From positions 1 through 34,959 of the forward strand of contig JAJRUJ010000070.1 in the NCBI GenBank assembly GCA_024277855.1: DNA of 34,959 nucleotides, in the 5' to 3' direction. How positions within the stretch are numbered: the stretch's first letter is position 1; each line of letters starts with the position of its first letter. Below the pieces are notes generated by a model that did no database searches, was not told the origin of the DNA, and saw only the letters and a program-made list of their open reading frames with translations. The DNA is from Candidatus Zixiibacteriota bacterium. Lineage in GTDB: Bacteria; Zixibacteria; MSB-5A5; WJJR01; JAJRUJ01. The position numbers were made by a program, and so were the translations under genes. Shown one piece after another: positions 17,469-25,908 of this stretch.

Positions 17469-17828
17469 GGGGGCGACTGGCTTCGACGGAGTCACTGAGG
17501 GGAAGTTTGCCTGTCGAGGTGCCCACTTTGCCTCGTAAAACAAGTGGGAACAAATCTAAACGCAGACGATTATTCGTACGCGTTGGCTGCCTAAAGCAGG
17601 CAGTCCCGTGGCCATCGGGGCCGCCTCTCGTCCCGATGAACCGCGTCGCTAAGAGGGGCTAGCCGACAGCCACGTTCGGGGGCCGAAGCGAAACTTACAC
17701 CGAACTAGTCCGACTCGCAGCCTGTCGACCGGCGTCGTTTCGGGCGAAGATTAAAAGATCGACTATACAGGTAGACGGCTTTTCCGACGGACTTTCGGAC
17801 GGGGGTTCGATTCCCCCCGCCTCCACCA
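17469..17828 (+). ncRNA. ssrA: transfer-messenger RNA (tmRNA)
   Basis: Rescues ribosomes stalled on broken mRNAs, tagging the nascent chain for proteolysis. The 5' end GGGGGCGACTGGCTTCGACG is the classic tmRNA start; its first seven bases pair with CGCCTCC just before the encoded ACCA (one G-U pair). The T arm GGGGGTTCGATTCCCCC is perfect. The tag frame runs from GCA at 17562 and encodes ADDYSYALAA, ending at TAA 17592-17594; the C-terminal ALAA is the protease-recognition end. Regions 3' of the tag are rich in pairing segments, consistent with the usual pseudoknots. The one-piece order shows this is not a permuted tmRNA. About 360 nucleotides is a normal length. CCA is encoded. A terminator follows directly. 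Confidence 0.97.
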
Positions 17829-17841
17829 TTTGAGAAAAGAC

Positions 17842-17880
17842 AACCCGTCTCTCCGCAGGTCTTCTCCGGGACGACGGGTT
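17842..17880 (+). terminator. rho-independent terminator of tmRNA
   Basis: Stem AACCCGTC (17842-17849) pairs with GACGGGTT (17873-17880); the 23-base loop can fold further. It is followed by TTCTATTTTCC. It starts 13 bases after the tmRNA CCA end. Confidence 0.8.
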
Positions 17881-18237
17881 TTCTATTTTCCCTTCTTTTT
17901 AAAGGGCGTGGGTGCTTTTCACATTTTTTCGGACCCGCTTTCTCCTCGCCGGATTTCCCTTCTGATCGCGCTTGTTATTCTCTGTTTCCCCCAGACGAAA
18001 TCCAAAACTCGTCCGGCCGGGGATCGACTGTATTTTGCGAAGACAGCTCAGCCTGGAGATATTATTTGACTTGGAATCCAACCGGGAAAAACCATAAGTC
18101 CCGGCATCAAGCCATTCCGGGGATTGTCATTCATGACCTATATGCGATCGGATCATTTATTCCTGCCGGAAGGGAATGTATCGGATGCTTTAGAATGACA
18201 CTTGGAAAAGATCAAAAGCAGACCTAAATTCAACACT
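17881..18237. other. intergenic region, no gene seen
   Basis: About 360 bases between the tmRNA terminator and marC. A frame at 17830-18069 on the plus strand has no family features and starts inside the terminator. No convincing -35/-10 pair was found; TTGTCA near 18125 with the following AT-rich bases is a weak possibility for a marC promoter. Confidence 0.4.
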
Positions 18238-18882
18238 ATGGCCATCAATCAATACATTCAAATATTCACCGCTATACTGGTTATTGTAAATCCCATCGGG
18301 GCCATCCCGGTGTTTGTATCATTGACCGGTGACCAGTCACCGGCGAAGCGAAAACAGACGGTCCGAACAGCAGCAATCACTGTTGCGGTAGTATTGACCG
18401 TAACCGCTTTCGTTGGGGAAATGATTTTACATTTTTTCGGCATCAGCATGGGGGCCTTCAGCATCGCGGCGGGTATTCTCCTGTTACTTATGGCCCTGGC
18501 AATGCTGCACGCCAAACAAAGCGGAAGCAGGCACTCTCCGGAGGAAGCCGAGGAAGCGGCCAACCAGGACAACGTAGCCGTTGTCCCGCTGGCGATCCCG
18601 CTAATGACCGGACCGGGCGCGATGAGTACGGTGATTATTTATGTCGACAAGACGTCCAGCTGGTTTGATACCGGGTTCATTGTGGCCTGCGGCCTGGTCG
18701 TTGCCCTGATCGTCTGGGTAGCTCTTCGGCTGGCAACACCGATCGCCGTGGCGTTAGGGAAAACCGGGATGAATATTGTGACACGGGTTATGGGCCTGCT
18801 GTTGGCGGCCATTGCAGTGGAATTTATCACCAGCGGACTGGGAGGGCTGTTCCCCGGACTGATGGGAAGTTTAACTCCCTGA
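18238..18882 (+). CDS. MarC family integral membrane protein
   Basis: Polytopic inner-membrane protein (UPF0056; relatives YchE, YhgN). About six hydrophobic helices in 214 residues. Recognisable are INQYIQIFTAILVIVNPIGA, where NPIG is the conserved asparagine-proline turn of helix 1, then FFGISMGAFSIAAGILLLLM and PLAIPLMTGPGAMSTVI, the second repeat with its PLxxPLxxGPG motif. The pattern shows the family's internal duplication. The start is the ATG at 18238; a TTG at 18202 would add 12 charged residues. The molecular function of the family is unknown; an antibiotic-resistance role claimed earlier was later withdrawn for E. coli MarC. Its stop overlaps the next start (TGATG). Confidence 0.9.
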   Translation: MAINQYIQIFTAILVIVNPIGAIPVFVSLTGDQSPAKRKQTVRTAAITVAVVLTVTAFVGEMILHFFGISMGAFSIAAGILLLLMALAMLHAKQSGSRHSPEEAEEAANQDNVAVVPLAIPLMTGPGAMSTVIIYVDKTSSWFDTGFIVACGLVVALIVWVALRLATPIAVALGKTGMNIVTRVMGLLLAAIAVEFITSGLGGLFPGLMGSLTP

Positions 18883-19148
18883 TGGCTACCGCCAACGCAA
18901 AAGGTGCATTGAAACTCCCTAAGCTAATTGCCATGGGAGTCGGCGACGGCATTTTCTCCAGCGCGGGGCTCTTCAGCATCGGCATCCCCAAAGATAGCAT
19001 CCTGAAGTACGAAAAAGCGATCAAATCCGACAAGTTCGTGGTTGTCGCTCACGGCTCGCCTGATGATGTCCAAAAAGCCAGGGATATCCTATCCTCGACA
19101 GACACTCATGATATTGCCGTCCATTACGACGCAGAATCTGCTCAATAA
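18882..19148 (+). CDS. small protein resembling the C-terminus of general-stress (17M/YflT, DUF1269-like) proteins
   Basis: 88 residues, starting in a TGATG overlap with the marC stop, hence translated by coupling. GIPKDSILKYEKAIKSDKFV followed by VVAHGSPDDVQKARDIL resembles the conserved end of stress proteins that place a regulatory alpha/beta unit after a glycine-rich membrane segment. Here the preceding part is short (MATANAKGALKLPKLIAMGV then GDGIFSSAGLFSIG) and lacks the long Gly-zipper helix pair of full-length members. It is either a shortened free-standing form or a remnant. The similarity is my judgement from pattern only. Confidence 0.6.
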   Translation: MATANAKGALKLPKLIAMGVGDGIFSSAGLFSIGIPKDSILKYEKAIKSDKFVVVAHGSPDDVQKARDILSSTDTHDIAVHYDAESAQ

Positions 19149-19789
19149 GCAGGGGAAGTTCGGCATAAAACATTAGGGTGATATCGAGATAATAGCGCCA
19201 GTCGATGATTGCAAATAGGGGAACGGGTGGCCGAGACGTGTAAGTCCTTGTGCCACAACGCGAGTTTGATTCCGATCCTCACGTCTGCCAACCAACGGGC
19301 CACCGGACTGTAAGACAAGCGGATTATGAAACCTTGTCAAAACCAAGAAAACCAGCAGAGAACTCCCTTTCTTCAGCGGGATATCGGCAGGACATATCGG
19401 GCGGCGTAATATGCTTGGGGCCAGGATCTTATAGATAAATTATCATTCGCAGGGTATTGTGACACGGGCCGCCCCCGATCCCTTCTGTTTCAATTATGTT
19501 AAACAGAAATTTCCACGCTCATTTCAAACGGGAAGCTTAAGCGCGGGCTGGATCGACCAGACACTGTCACTATCCCAGAACCGCCGCTTGGCAAAGGCGG
19601 CCGTCCCTTGCCGTGGAGATGGCGAAAGTCATTCTTTGCCTGAGTTGTCAAAAGGCAACGAACCGGACCTCCACAGGGTCGGCGAATCAGCGATTCAGAC
19701 GTATGACAGTTTGGGTGCGGTGGGCGAAAAGGAATTTCTTTAAAAAGAAATCTGGACCGACTGCAGAATTGTCTAAGTCGGAGCTGTAA
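19149..19789. other. 641-base region without a convincing gene
   Basis: Two plus-strand frames (19250-19438 and 19459-19743) have no ribosome binding site, no family features and composition unlike neighbouring genes. The region holds an inverted repeat at 19483-19508 and a short GC hairpin, CCGCC/GGCGG, at 19581-19600. The sequence around 19220-19300 has tRNA-like words (GGTGGCCGAG, later a GTTTGATTCC loop and CCAACCA) but does not fold as a tRNA. It may be the leader of the gene at 19790 or a decayed gene. Confidence 0.35.
19483..19508. repeat. 8-bp inverted repeat, AT-rich
   Basis: TTCTGTTT and AAACAGAA flank a 10-base spacer. It could be a dyad operator or a weak hairpin in the leader of the gene starting at 19790. 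No U tract follows, so it is not an intrinsic terminator. Confidence 0.45.
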
Positions 19790-21646
19790 TTGTTTGACAT
19801 TGGTGTACCAGCGAAACATACTGACGGTATGGATATTTCAGCACAGAAAAGCCCCCACTTATTTCACATACCGGTTATGGGCACCGGGTTCAGTATTGAC
19901 ACGCCCTTGCGAGTGGCGAAATACGGTATCTCGTCGGCGATATCGCTTGTTGACGATGTTCTTATCGAGCAGATGAGGAAATACTATTGCAGAAGGCTCG
20001 GCCTGCAATACCTGGAAATAGCTATTGACGATGAAGACGCCCGGGCCAACCGGGTCACTGCTTATCTGGATCTTGTCGATGAGTTGGTCCGGGACCAGGT
20101 CAGGACATTACAGTCTTCGGCATTTGAACCGGGGAGCGAGATTACCCGCTACTTTGAAATGCTTCCTGACTCGCCGCTCAAGGAAACCTATACCGAGATG
20201 CTCACGATGCCGGACCCGGCAGAAAAAGCCCGGATGCAGGATGCTCTGCGTCGCCAGGTAACGCCCGGCAGCATCGATGTGAATATCATGACAAAAGTGG
20301 ACCGTGATATTTACCGGAATGGCAACAAGCTTCCACCGGAATTTTCTGATGCCATGGCGGCGCTGCGAGGTTACGCCAGGAGCTCGTTACGCTCATCCAT
20401 CATTTTCTCCGCGGGGATTAATCCGCGCCTTTATGGTTACCTGGCAAGCTTTGAAGATTTTTTCCCGGACGACAAAGGCCTTCTCCGTAAGAGAATCGTT
20501 TTGAAGGTGAGCGACTTCCGCTCAGCCATGGTCCAGGGTAAATATCTGGCAAAGAGGGGACTGTGGGTTTCAGAATACAGGATTGAATCCGGACTTAATT
20601 GTGGAGGTCACGCCTTCGCAACCGAAGGATGTCTGATGGGGCCCATCCTGGAAGAGTTTGGACGCAAAAAGACGGAATTGATCGATCGTCTCCACCAACT
20701 GTACAACAAAGCACTTGTCCGCATGGAACGTGCCCCGGTTCACTCGCCATACGAGGTTCGCGTCACAGTGCAGGGCGGAATAGGCACCGCCGATGAAAAC
20801 AGGTTCCTCCTGGAATACTACGGAGTCGACGGCACCGGCTGGGGAACACCCTTCCTGCTGGTGCCGGAAGTAACCAACGTTGATGATATTCATCTAAAGA
20901 AGCTGTCGGGGGCCGGTGACGGTGACGTATTCCTCAGCGACCGCTCTCCCCTTGGAGTCCCATTCTGGAGCCTGCGCAATTCGGCGAGCGAAGAAGCCCG
21001 CCGTCAGCGAATTGATGCGAACAAGCCCGGCAGTCCATGTCCGAAAGGCTTCCTGGCATCCGATACTGAATTTACCCGGATTCCGATCTGTCATGCGTCG
21101 AGATCCTACCAACGGCAGAAACTGGAGCAAATCGCCGAGCATGCTCCTCTCTCGCCGCAATTAGCCGAGACGAAGAACCATGTGCTCCACAAGACATGCC
21201 TTTGTAACGATCTCGCCGGTAGCGTGACTTTAAAGTACGGCATCGATAAAGATGCACGGCCGGCAATTTGCTGTGGCCCAAACATCGTGAACTTTACCAA
21301 AATTGCCTCTCTGGAGGAGATGGTCAGCCATATCTACGGACGACTGTCTCTCCTGACCGATTCCGACCGTCCGCATATGTTCATCCGGGAGTTGTCGCTT
21401 TATGTTGAGAACTTCCGCCAGGAACTCCAAACGGCCTCAGAAGGGCTGATGGATAAAACGGCGAATTGCCTCTCGGACTTCAAGGGTAATTTGATCGCCG
21501 GTATCGAATATTATCAAAATCTTGCCGAACAATTCAGCCGGGAACAAAGGGAACGGTTTCTGCGAGACCTTGACACACTGTTCGAGGAGTTGGAAAAGGT
21601 TTTTCCTGAACCGGCATCGGCAATATCTCTTGGAGTCACTCCGTAG
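19790..21646 (+). CDS. conserved cysteine-rich protein of unknown function, possibly TIM-barrel flavoenzyme-like
   Basis: 618 residues if the TTG at 19790 is used (GGAG six bases upstream); an ATG at 19829 gives MDISAQKSPHLFHIPVMGTG and resembles the start expected for the family. The opening FHIPVMGTGFSIDTPLRVAK followed by YGISSAISLVDDVLIEQMRK reads like the first strands of an FMN-dependent TIM barrel (nitronate monooxygenase or glutamate-synthase-like), and LNCGGHAFATEGC (Cys271 and Cys281) resembles the GGH turn near the flavin in that group. Further cysteines lie in GSPCPKG, RIPICHAS, KTCLCNDLAG and AICCGPNI, enough for one or more metal or Fe-S sites. I believe relatives occur as uncharacterised proteins in other anaerobic bacteria. 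No function is claimed. The gene stands alone, without operon partners. Confidence 0.7.
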   Translation: MFDIGVPAKHTDGMDISAQKSPHLFHIPVMGTGFSIDTPLRVAKYGISSAISLVDDVLIEQMRKYYCRRLGLQYLEIAIDDEDARANRVTAYLDLVDELVRDQVRTLQSSAFEPGSEITRYFEMLPDSPLKETYTEMLTMPDPAEKARMQDALRRQVTPGSIDVNIMTKVDRDIYRNGNKLPPEFSDAMAALRGYARSSLRSSIIFSAGINPRLYGYLASFEDFFPDDKGLLRKRIVLKVSDFRSAMVQGKYLAKRGLWVSEYRIESGLNCGGHAFATEGCLMGPILEEFGRKKTELIDRLHQLYNKALVRMERAPVHSPYEVRVTVQGGIGTADENRFLLEYYGVDGTGWGTPFLLVPEVTNVDDIHLKKLSGAGDGDVFLSDRSPLGVPFWSLRNSASEEARRQRIDANKPGSPCPKGFLASDTEFTRIPICHASRSYQRQKLEQIAEHAPLSPQLAETKNHVLHKTCLCNDLAGSVTLKYGIDKDARPAICCGPNIVNFTKIASLEEMVSHIYGRLSLLTDSDRPHMFIRELSLYVENFRQELQTASEGLMDKTANCLSDFKGNLIAGIEYYQNLAEQFSREQRERFLRDLDTLFEELEKVFPEPASAISLGVTP

Positions 21647-22068
21647 TAAGTCACCGGACGGAGACAAAACCGCGTCCAACGTGAGGCAGCATAAGAGACT
21701 TTTCCTGTTCGGCAGTCGGCGCCGCATTCAGTGCCTCGAATCCGACACAGTTGATGTCCCCTTGTGTTGAGTACATGTGTTCGTGGTTGTATCTCCGTCA
21801 ATCTGCAGTATCACCCTGCCAATCGTGAATGTTCGAGACGAAACCGGCCTCCGGTGCAAATAGGCGGTAGCATTGTGCGGCTCCCCACATCCTGGTATGA
21901 CCAAGACCCAACGCGGCCCCGTAACCCATTATCCCCATACTGGGTTACCGCCATTCCCGGTAAACAATTTGGTCCAAACGTCCGAAAAAAACAGCATAGG
22001 CCAATTTCGATCAGGACGGATCGGGATCGGCAATGACCATTAAGCAGTGCCGGTTTGAGGAATGGAGA
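21647..22068. other. intergenic region, no gene seen
   Basis: About 420 bases upstream of the TPR lipoprotein. No frame here has a ribosome binding site or a recognisable product. It contains an 8-bp inverted repeat (21921-21948). Confidence 0.4.
21921..21948. repeat. 8-bp inverted repeat upstream of the TPR lipoprotein
   Basis: GTAACCCA and TGGGTTAC separated by 12 bases, about 120 bases before the lipoprotein start. No U tract on either side; a dyad binding site for a regulator is possible, but nothing else supports it. Confidence 0.45.
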
Positions 22069-23571
22069 ATGATGAGGACTTGGAAGAAACAATCGCCTGG
22101 CCTGACCAGACTGATAATCTTAATATCTCTGGGAATTGGATTACTTGTCTCCGCTCTGGCTGGCTGCTCTAATTCCGGTGTTGAAAAGATTCCGATCACC
22201 ACAAGCTCCGATCAGGCCCGCCAATTTTTTGTTCCGGGGCGTGAACTGAATGAAAAACTGCGTCCGCTTGAGGCCGGTCATTATTATCGTGAAGCGATTA
22301 CTCTCGATTCGAATTTCGCGCTGGCCTACCTGTATCTGGCCGCCACCGACCTGCGCAGCGACGAGAAACTTCGTCATTTGGAAAAAGCAATGAGCCTGGC
22401 TGACCGGGTCAGCGAAGGTGAGCGATTGATGATTAAGGCCGAGTGGGCGCGGATTCGCGGCGAACGCGACTCTGAGGGTGATTGTTACCGCCGACTGGTA
22501 ACGTTGTACCCCCAGGATGAACGCGCGCGTGCTCTTTTGGGCAGGTATTACTGGTATATGAAGGAATACGCCAAGTCTGCGGTTGAGTATAAGAAAGTGG
22601 TTGAGATCAACCCGGATTATGCCCCCGCTTACAACATGATCGGCTATACCTCGAGCTACCTGGGCAATTACGAAGATGCCAAGAAGGCATTTATGAGATA
22701 CATCGAACTGATCCCCAGTGACCCAAATCCATATGACTCGTATGCCGAGTTAATGTTACGCATGGGTCGATTCAGCGAATCGTTGCTCTATTACGAAAAA
22801 GCACTCAAGAAAAATCCGTATTTTTTTGTGGCATACGGCGGCGTGGCCTCGGCCCTCAATTGTATGGGCCAGCACGCCGAGGCACGCATGCAACTCAGGA
22901 CACTGCTTGAACGAGCGCGGAATGTCGACCATCAACGGCTGGCATATTTTGGCATGGCCGTTTCCTTTGCCGATGAGGGGAACCTGGATTCGGCGTTGGC
23001 CTATCTGAACAAATCATTTAGGCTGGCCAGACAAGCCGACAATATCCCGGCAATGGCCGAGGACCTGAACCGGATGGGGCGTGTCTTGCTGGCCGACAAC
23101 CGGCCGGACGAGGCGATGAAGAAATACCGTCGGGCGGCCAAATTATATCGAGAGTCGTCCCTTTCGGATGTTCTCAAGTCCTCCGGTGAACAATATTTTC
23201 TCTATAATTCAGCCATGGTGGCCGTGCACGAAAACGACCCGGAAACTGCCCGTGAACGCGCTACACAGTATCTGGCGGCGACAGAATCGCGAAACGATCC
23301 TAAATTGGTAATGATGTATTATGAATTGGCCGTAATGATCGCGCTGGCTGAGGGCAATTTCACCGACGCCTTGACCGAATTTCGACAGACAGACCTGCAA
23401 AACCCTTTCAACATTCGCCGATTGGCGGAAGCACATGCCGGTCTGGGTGAGTCAGCCGAAGCGGAAAAATTAATTGACCGGGCATCGACGTTGTATATCG
23501 ATAACGATTTAAACCAAGCACTTTACCGCGGTACTATTACCACAATTCGCCTGGCCGACAATGACAAATAG
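22069..23571 (+). CDS. TPR-repeat lipoprotein
   Basis: 500 residues from the ATG at 22069, which has GAGG eight bases upstream; the open frame extends to 22033 but without support. The N-terminus is a lipoprotein signal: basic MMRTWKKQ, hydrophobic LIILISLGIGLLV, lipobox LAGC with lipidated Cys33. The remainder is a string of TPR units, for example EYAKSAVEYKKVVEINPDYA, NYEDAKKAFMRYIELIPSDP and RFSESLLYYEKALKKNPYFF. The insertion LADRVSEGERLMIKAEWARI is a segment often seen in TPR domains of sensor or kinase proteins. Likely a periplasmic scaffold; partners unknown. It is convergent with the phosphofructokinase gene. Confidence 0.83.
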   Translation: MMRTWKKQSPGLTRLIILISLGIGLLVSALAGCSNSGVEKIPITTSSDQARQFFVPGRELNEKLRPLEAGHYYREAITLDSNFALAYLYLAATDLRSDEKLRHLEKAMSLADRVSEGERLMIKAEWARIRGERDSEGDCYRRLVTLYPQDERARALLGRYYWYMKEYAKSAVEYKKVVEINPDYAPAYNMIGYTSSYLGNYEDAKKAFMRYIELIPSDPNPYDSYAELMLRMGRFSESLLYYEKALKKNPYFFVAYGGVASALNCMGQHAEARMQLRTLLERARNVDHQRLAYFGMAVSFADEGNLDSALAYLNKSFRLARQADNIPAMAEDLNRMGRVLLADNRPDEAMKKYRRAAKLYRESSLSDVLKSSGEQYFLYNSAMVAVHENDPETARERATQYLAATESRNDPKLVMMYYELAVMIALAEGNFTDALTEFRQTDLQNPFNIRRLAEAHAGLGESAEAEKLIDRASTLYIDNDLNQALYRGTITTIRLADNDK

Positions 23572-23729
23572 ACCAATTCGATTGGCCCGGTTTGTGCAAG
23601 AGAAGTATCTGCAACTGGTGGTTGCAGACCCGTCTACCTGCATTAAACTGATGACGTGTATCGGGCCGCCGGTCGGCAAAGTCGGACCTTCATGATCCCC
23701 GTGAAAACGTTGATAACCACAAAAAAGAA

Positions 23730-23750
23730 GGCTTCGCACAAGGCGAAGCC
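23730..23750 (-). terminator. rho-independent terminator of the phosphofructokinase gene
   Basis: GGCTTCGC and GCGAAGCC with a 5-base loop. On the minus strand the stem is followed by TTCTTTTTTGTGG. It lies 26 bases after the stop codon. Confidence 0.9.
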
Positions 23751-23775
23751 CGATTATTACGGCCCGGTCATTCAA

Positions 23776-24978
23776 TCAATCACCGGTCATGATGAACAAT
23801 GGCTGCATCTCGAAGCTCTTATAGTGGGGGCGCAGTCGTTCCTGATTGTAACGCTTCTCGATATTGACGAATTTCTTGATGCTGGTGACGACATCGAGCG
23901 GCACGTTGTCGTAACGGCCGTTTTTGAGCACGACGAGACGCCCGTGGATCTTGTCGAGGATGAGATCGAGCGCCAGATTCCCGTAGGCCATCGGGACGAT
24001 CGAGTCAATCGCATCGGGATCGCCGCCGCGCACGAGGTAGCCGAGTCTTTGCGTAATACAATCGATGCGCCGACCATTATTGAATTTTGGTGACAGCTCC
24101 TTCAGTTGCGCGGAGACAATATCGCCGATGCCGCCAAGTTTGGCATGACCGTAGGCGTCGCGGGCCATATCCTGGTAGACCATCTCAGAACCTTCAAACA
24201 TTGCACCCTCGGAGACCAACACAACACAGTAGTTGCTGGTGTTTTTCCTGCGGTCGGCGACCAGGAGTTCGGTAAGACGATTGATATCAAATTTGAATTC
24301 CGGAATGACACAGCGATTCGCGGCGCCGGCCATAGTCGGCAACATTGCGGTATACCCGGCATAGCGACCGAAAACCTCAAGCACCAGAAAACGCTCATGC
24401 GAACCGGCCGACGTGCGCAGACTGTTGGTCATCTGGATCGTACGGGTCACGCAGGTGCTGAAGCCGATACAATAATCGGTCCCCGGGACATCATTGTCCA
24501 TCGTCTTGGGGATCGCCACCACTTTAACACCTTGTTTATACAGATGGACGCCATAACTGAGGGTGTCATCACCGCCGATCGGGATCAGATAATCGATACC
24601 GAGAAAATCGAGATTCTTAATTACTTCGGCCGTAAGATCATTCATCGGCGCAGAATATGTCGCCTGCAGATGTTCGGGGATGTCGTTTTTGGCAATATGG
24701 CCCGGGTGGGTGCGGGAGGTATGGAGAAAAGTGCCGCCGGTCCGCCCGGTCTTGTTAACCAGGTCCTCAGTAAGGATTTGGTAATTATCGCTGTTGTCGA
24801 CCGACGAATCGCGGACAATTTCGGTCAACCCGGCCCAACCCCGTTTGAGGCCGATAACCTGATATCCTTCCCGCAACGCGCAGATAGTCACCGCCCGGAT
24901 GGCGGGATTGAGACCGGGAACATCCCCACCGCCGGTTAAGATCCCAATGACACCTTTTTTTTCTTTAATGTTGGCCAC
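23776..24978 (-). CDS. 6-phosphofructokinase, pyrophosphate-type signature
   Basis: Phosphorylates fructose 6-phosphate in glycolysis. 400 residues starting at GTG 24978 with GGAGG eight bases upstream. N-terminal GVIGILTGGGDVPGLNPAIR binds the phosphoryl donor. The donor-determining positions are Asp138 in GGDDT (glycine 104 in E. coli PfkA) and Lys158 in PKTMDND (glycine 124 in E. coli). The Asp/Lys pair is the established mark of PPi-dependent enzymes; ATP-using enzymes have Gly at the first position. TMDND includes the catalytic base aspartate; EVFGRYAGYTA is the substrate site. If PPi-dependent, the step is reversible and saves ATP. It has its own terminator and no operon partners. Confidence 0.93.
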   Translation of the reverse strand: MANIKEKKGVIGILTGGGDVPGLNPAIRAVTICALREGYQVIGLKRGWAGLTEIVRDSSVDNSDNYQILTEDLVNKTGRTGGTFLHTSRTHPGHIAKNDIPEHLQATYSAPMNDLTAEVIKNLDFLGIDYLIPIGGDDTLSYGVHLYKQGVKVVAIPKTMDNDVPGTDYCIGFSTCVTRTIQMTNSLRTSAGSHERFLVLEVFGRYAGYTAMLPTMAGAANRCVIPEFKFDINRLTELLVADRRKNTSNYCVVLVSEGAMFEGSEMVYQDMARDAYGHAKLGGIGDIVSAQLKELSPKFNNGRRIDCITQRLGYLVRGGDPDAIDSIVPMAYGNLALDLILDKIHGRLVVLKNGRYDNVPLDVVTSIKKFVNIEKRYNQERLRPHYKSFEMQPLFIMTGD

Positions 24979-25310
24979 TGCTATACCTCCAATTGCCCTT
25001 TGCTCAAAAAACCCGACACTACATCGTCGTGGAATCTCGGGATGGATTTTTTAAATCCGACCATCCACTCTTACATTATAATCGGCCTTTCGATACCCGA
25101 TCCTGAACCGGTCCACCCGACCATCCTATCGTTCGTTTTACGGGCGTCGACCGGGATTCTTTGCCGCAGACCAGATGAAGTAAAGATGGGTAATTTTCGC
25201 GCAAAGAAAAACAGTTTTTCACTCCGGACGGTAAAACCGCGATTTTGCTCGATGTATTCACGCTTGCTGTGTATGTTCCCCAAATGGAACAGGGGGCGGG
25301 GCGAACCAAG
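24979..25310. other. intergenic region between divergent genes
   Basis: About 330 bases separating the phosphofructokinase gene (minus) from the GIY-YIG cluster (plus). It must hold both promoters, but I see no strong -35/-10 pair. Frames on either strand here have no recognisable features. Near 25238, TTGCTC with TATGTT at a 21-base spacing is too wide to call. Confidence 0.35.
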
Positions 25311-25571
25311 ATGAAGACTCGATTTTATGTCTATCTGGTGCAATGCGCTGATGGGAGTTATTATACCGGCTATACGCAGGACCTCGACCGGCGGGTGACT
25401 GCGCATAACGCCGGTAAAGGCGCGCGGTATACCCGGTCACGGTTGCCGGTGGAGTTGGTCTATTTTGAGGAGTACAAATCATTGAGCGCAGCACTCAAAC
25501 GCGAATGCCGGATCAAATGTCTCAGCCATGCTGCAAAAGAGACATTGGTTAACCCTGAGGCCGAGAATTGA
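25311..25571 (+). CDS. GIY-YIG nuclease-fold protein (UPF0213/YhbQ-like)
   Basis: 86 residues from the ATG at 25311; an in-frame ATG at 25284 is possible. Small single-domain GIY-YIG protein: VYLVQCADGSYYTGYTQDLD contains the two strand motifs (YVYL in place of GIY, YYTGYT in place of YIG), then RRVTAHNAGKGARYT with the catalytic-site arginine and histidine, and ALKRECRIKCLSHAAKETLV ending with the lysine-rich helix usual in this family. Family members act as DNA or RNA structure-specific nucleases in a few tested cases; most are unassigned. First gene of a four-gene cluster. Confidence 0.92.
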   Translation: MKTRFYVYLVQCADGSYYTGYTQDLDRRVTAHNAGKGARYTRSRLPVELVYFEEYKSLSAALKRECRIKCLSHAAKETLVNPEAEN

Positions 25572-25606
25572 GTTGGTCCGGCTAATCATATACCTGGGAG
25601 CAGATT

Positions 25607-25906
25607 GTGGAACATAAGTTGATCCCGGCCACCTGGAAGTCCCGCGAAGGGCTGGAAAAAGTAATCCGAGACGGTGAGGCCGACGGCTGGAGCGTGGCCG
25701 CACTGGGCGAGGTAATGGGCGGAACACTGCTGGTGGTCATCCGTGACGGCAAACTCTATGAGCATCAAATTATGTCGGTGATGACCAAGACCGGGAACAA
25801 AGTCGGCGAAATCCTGGCCGAAAAAAACCCGGAGGCCTGGCAAGTGTGTGCACTCGGCGAGTGTTTCGGCGGGGTAATCATGATTATGAAACGAGAGTTG
25901 CCCTGA
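25607..25906 (+). CDS. small protein with internal duplication, function unknown
   Basis: 99 residues, GTG start at 25607 with GGGAG six bases upstream. Two halves share a pattern: residues 27-48 (GWSVAALGEVMGGTLLVVIR plus DG) and residues 77-98 (AWQVCALGECFGGVIMIMKR plus EL). Each has an aromatic/valine strand, an ALGE turn, a Gly-Gly and a hydrophobic strand. The pattern suggests two copies of a beta-turn-beta unit, perhaps a small barrel. I recognise no family. The stop is two bases before the flavoprotein start, so the two are coupled. Confidence 0.7.
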   Translation: MEHKLIPATWKSREGLEKVIRDGEADGWSVAALGEVMGGTLLVVIRDGKLYEHQIMSVMTKTGNKVGEILAEKNPEAWQVCALGECFGGVIMIMKRELP

Positions 25907-25908
25907 TC

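Noticed and set aside
19220-19300. tRNA-like words (GGTGGCCGAG, GTTTGATTCC, CCAACCA) suggesting a tRNA
   Set aside because: No acceptor stem pairs at the required distances and no anticodon arm could be drawn; resemblance is limited to words.
24106-24939. 277-codon plus-strand frame
   Set aside because: Antisense shadow of the phosphofructokinase gene, whose motifs are complete.
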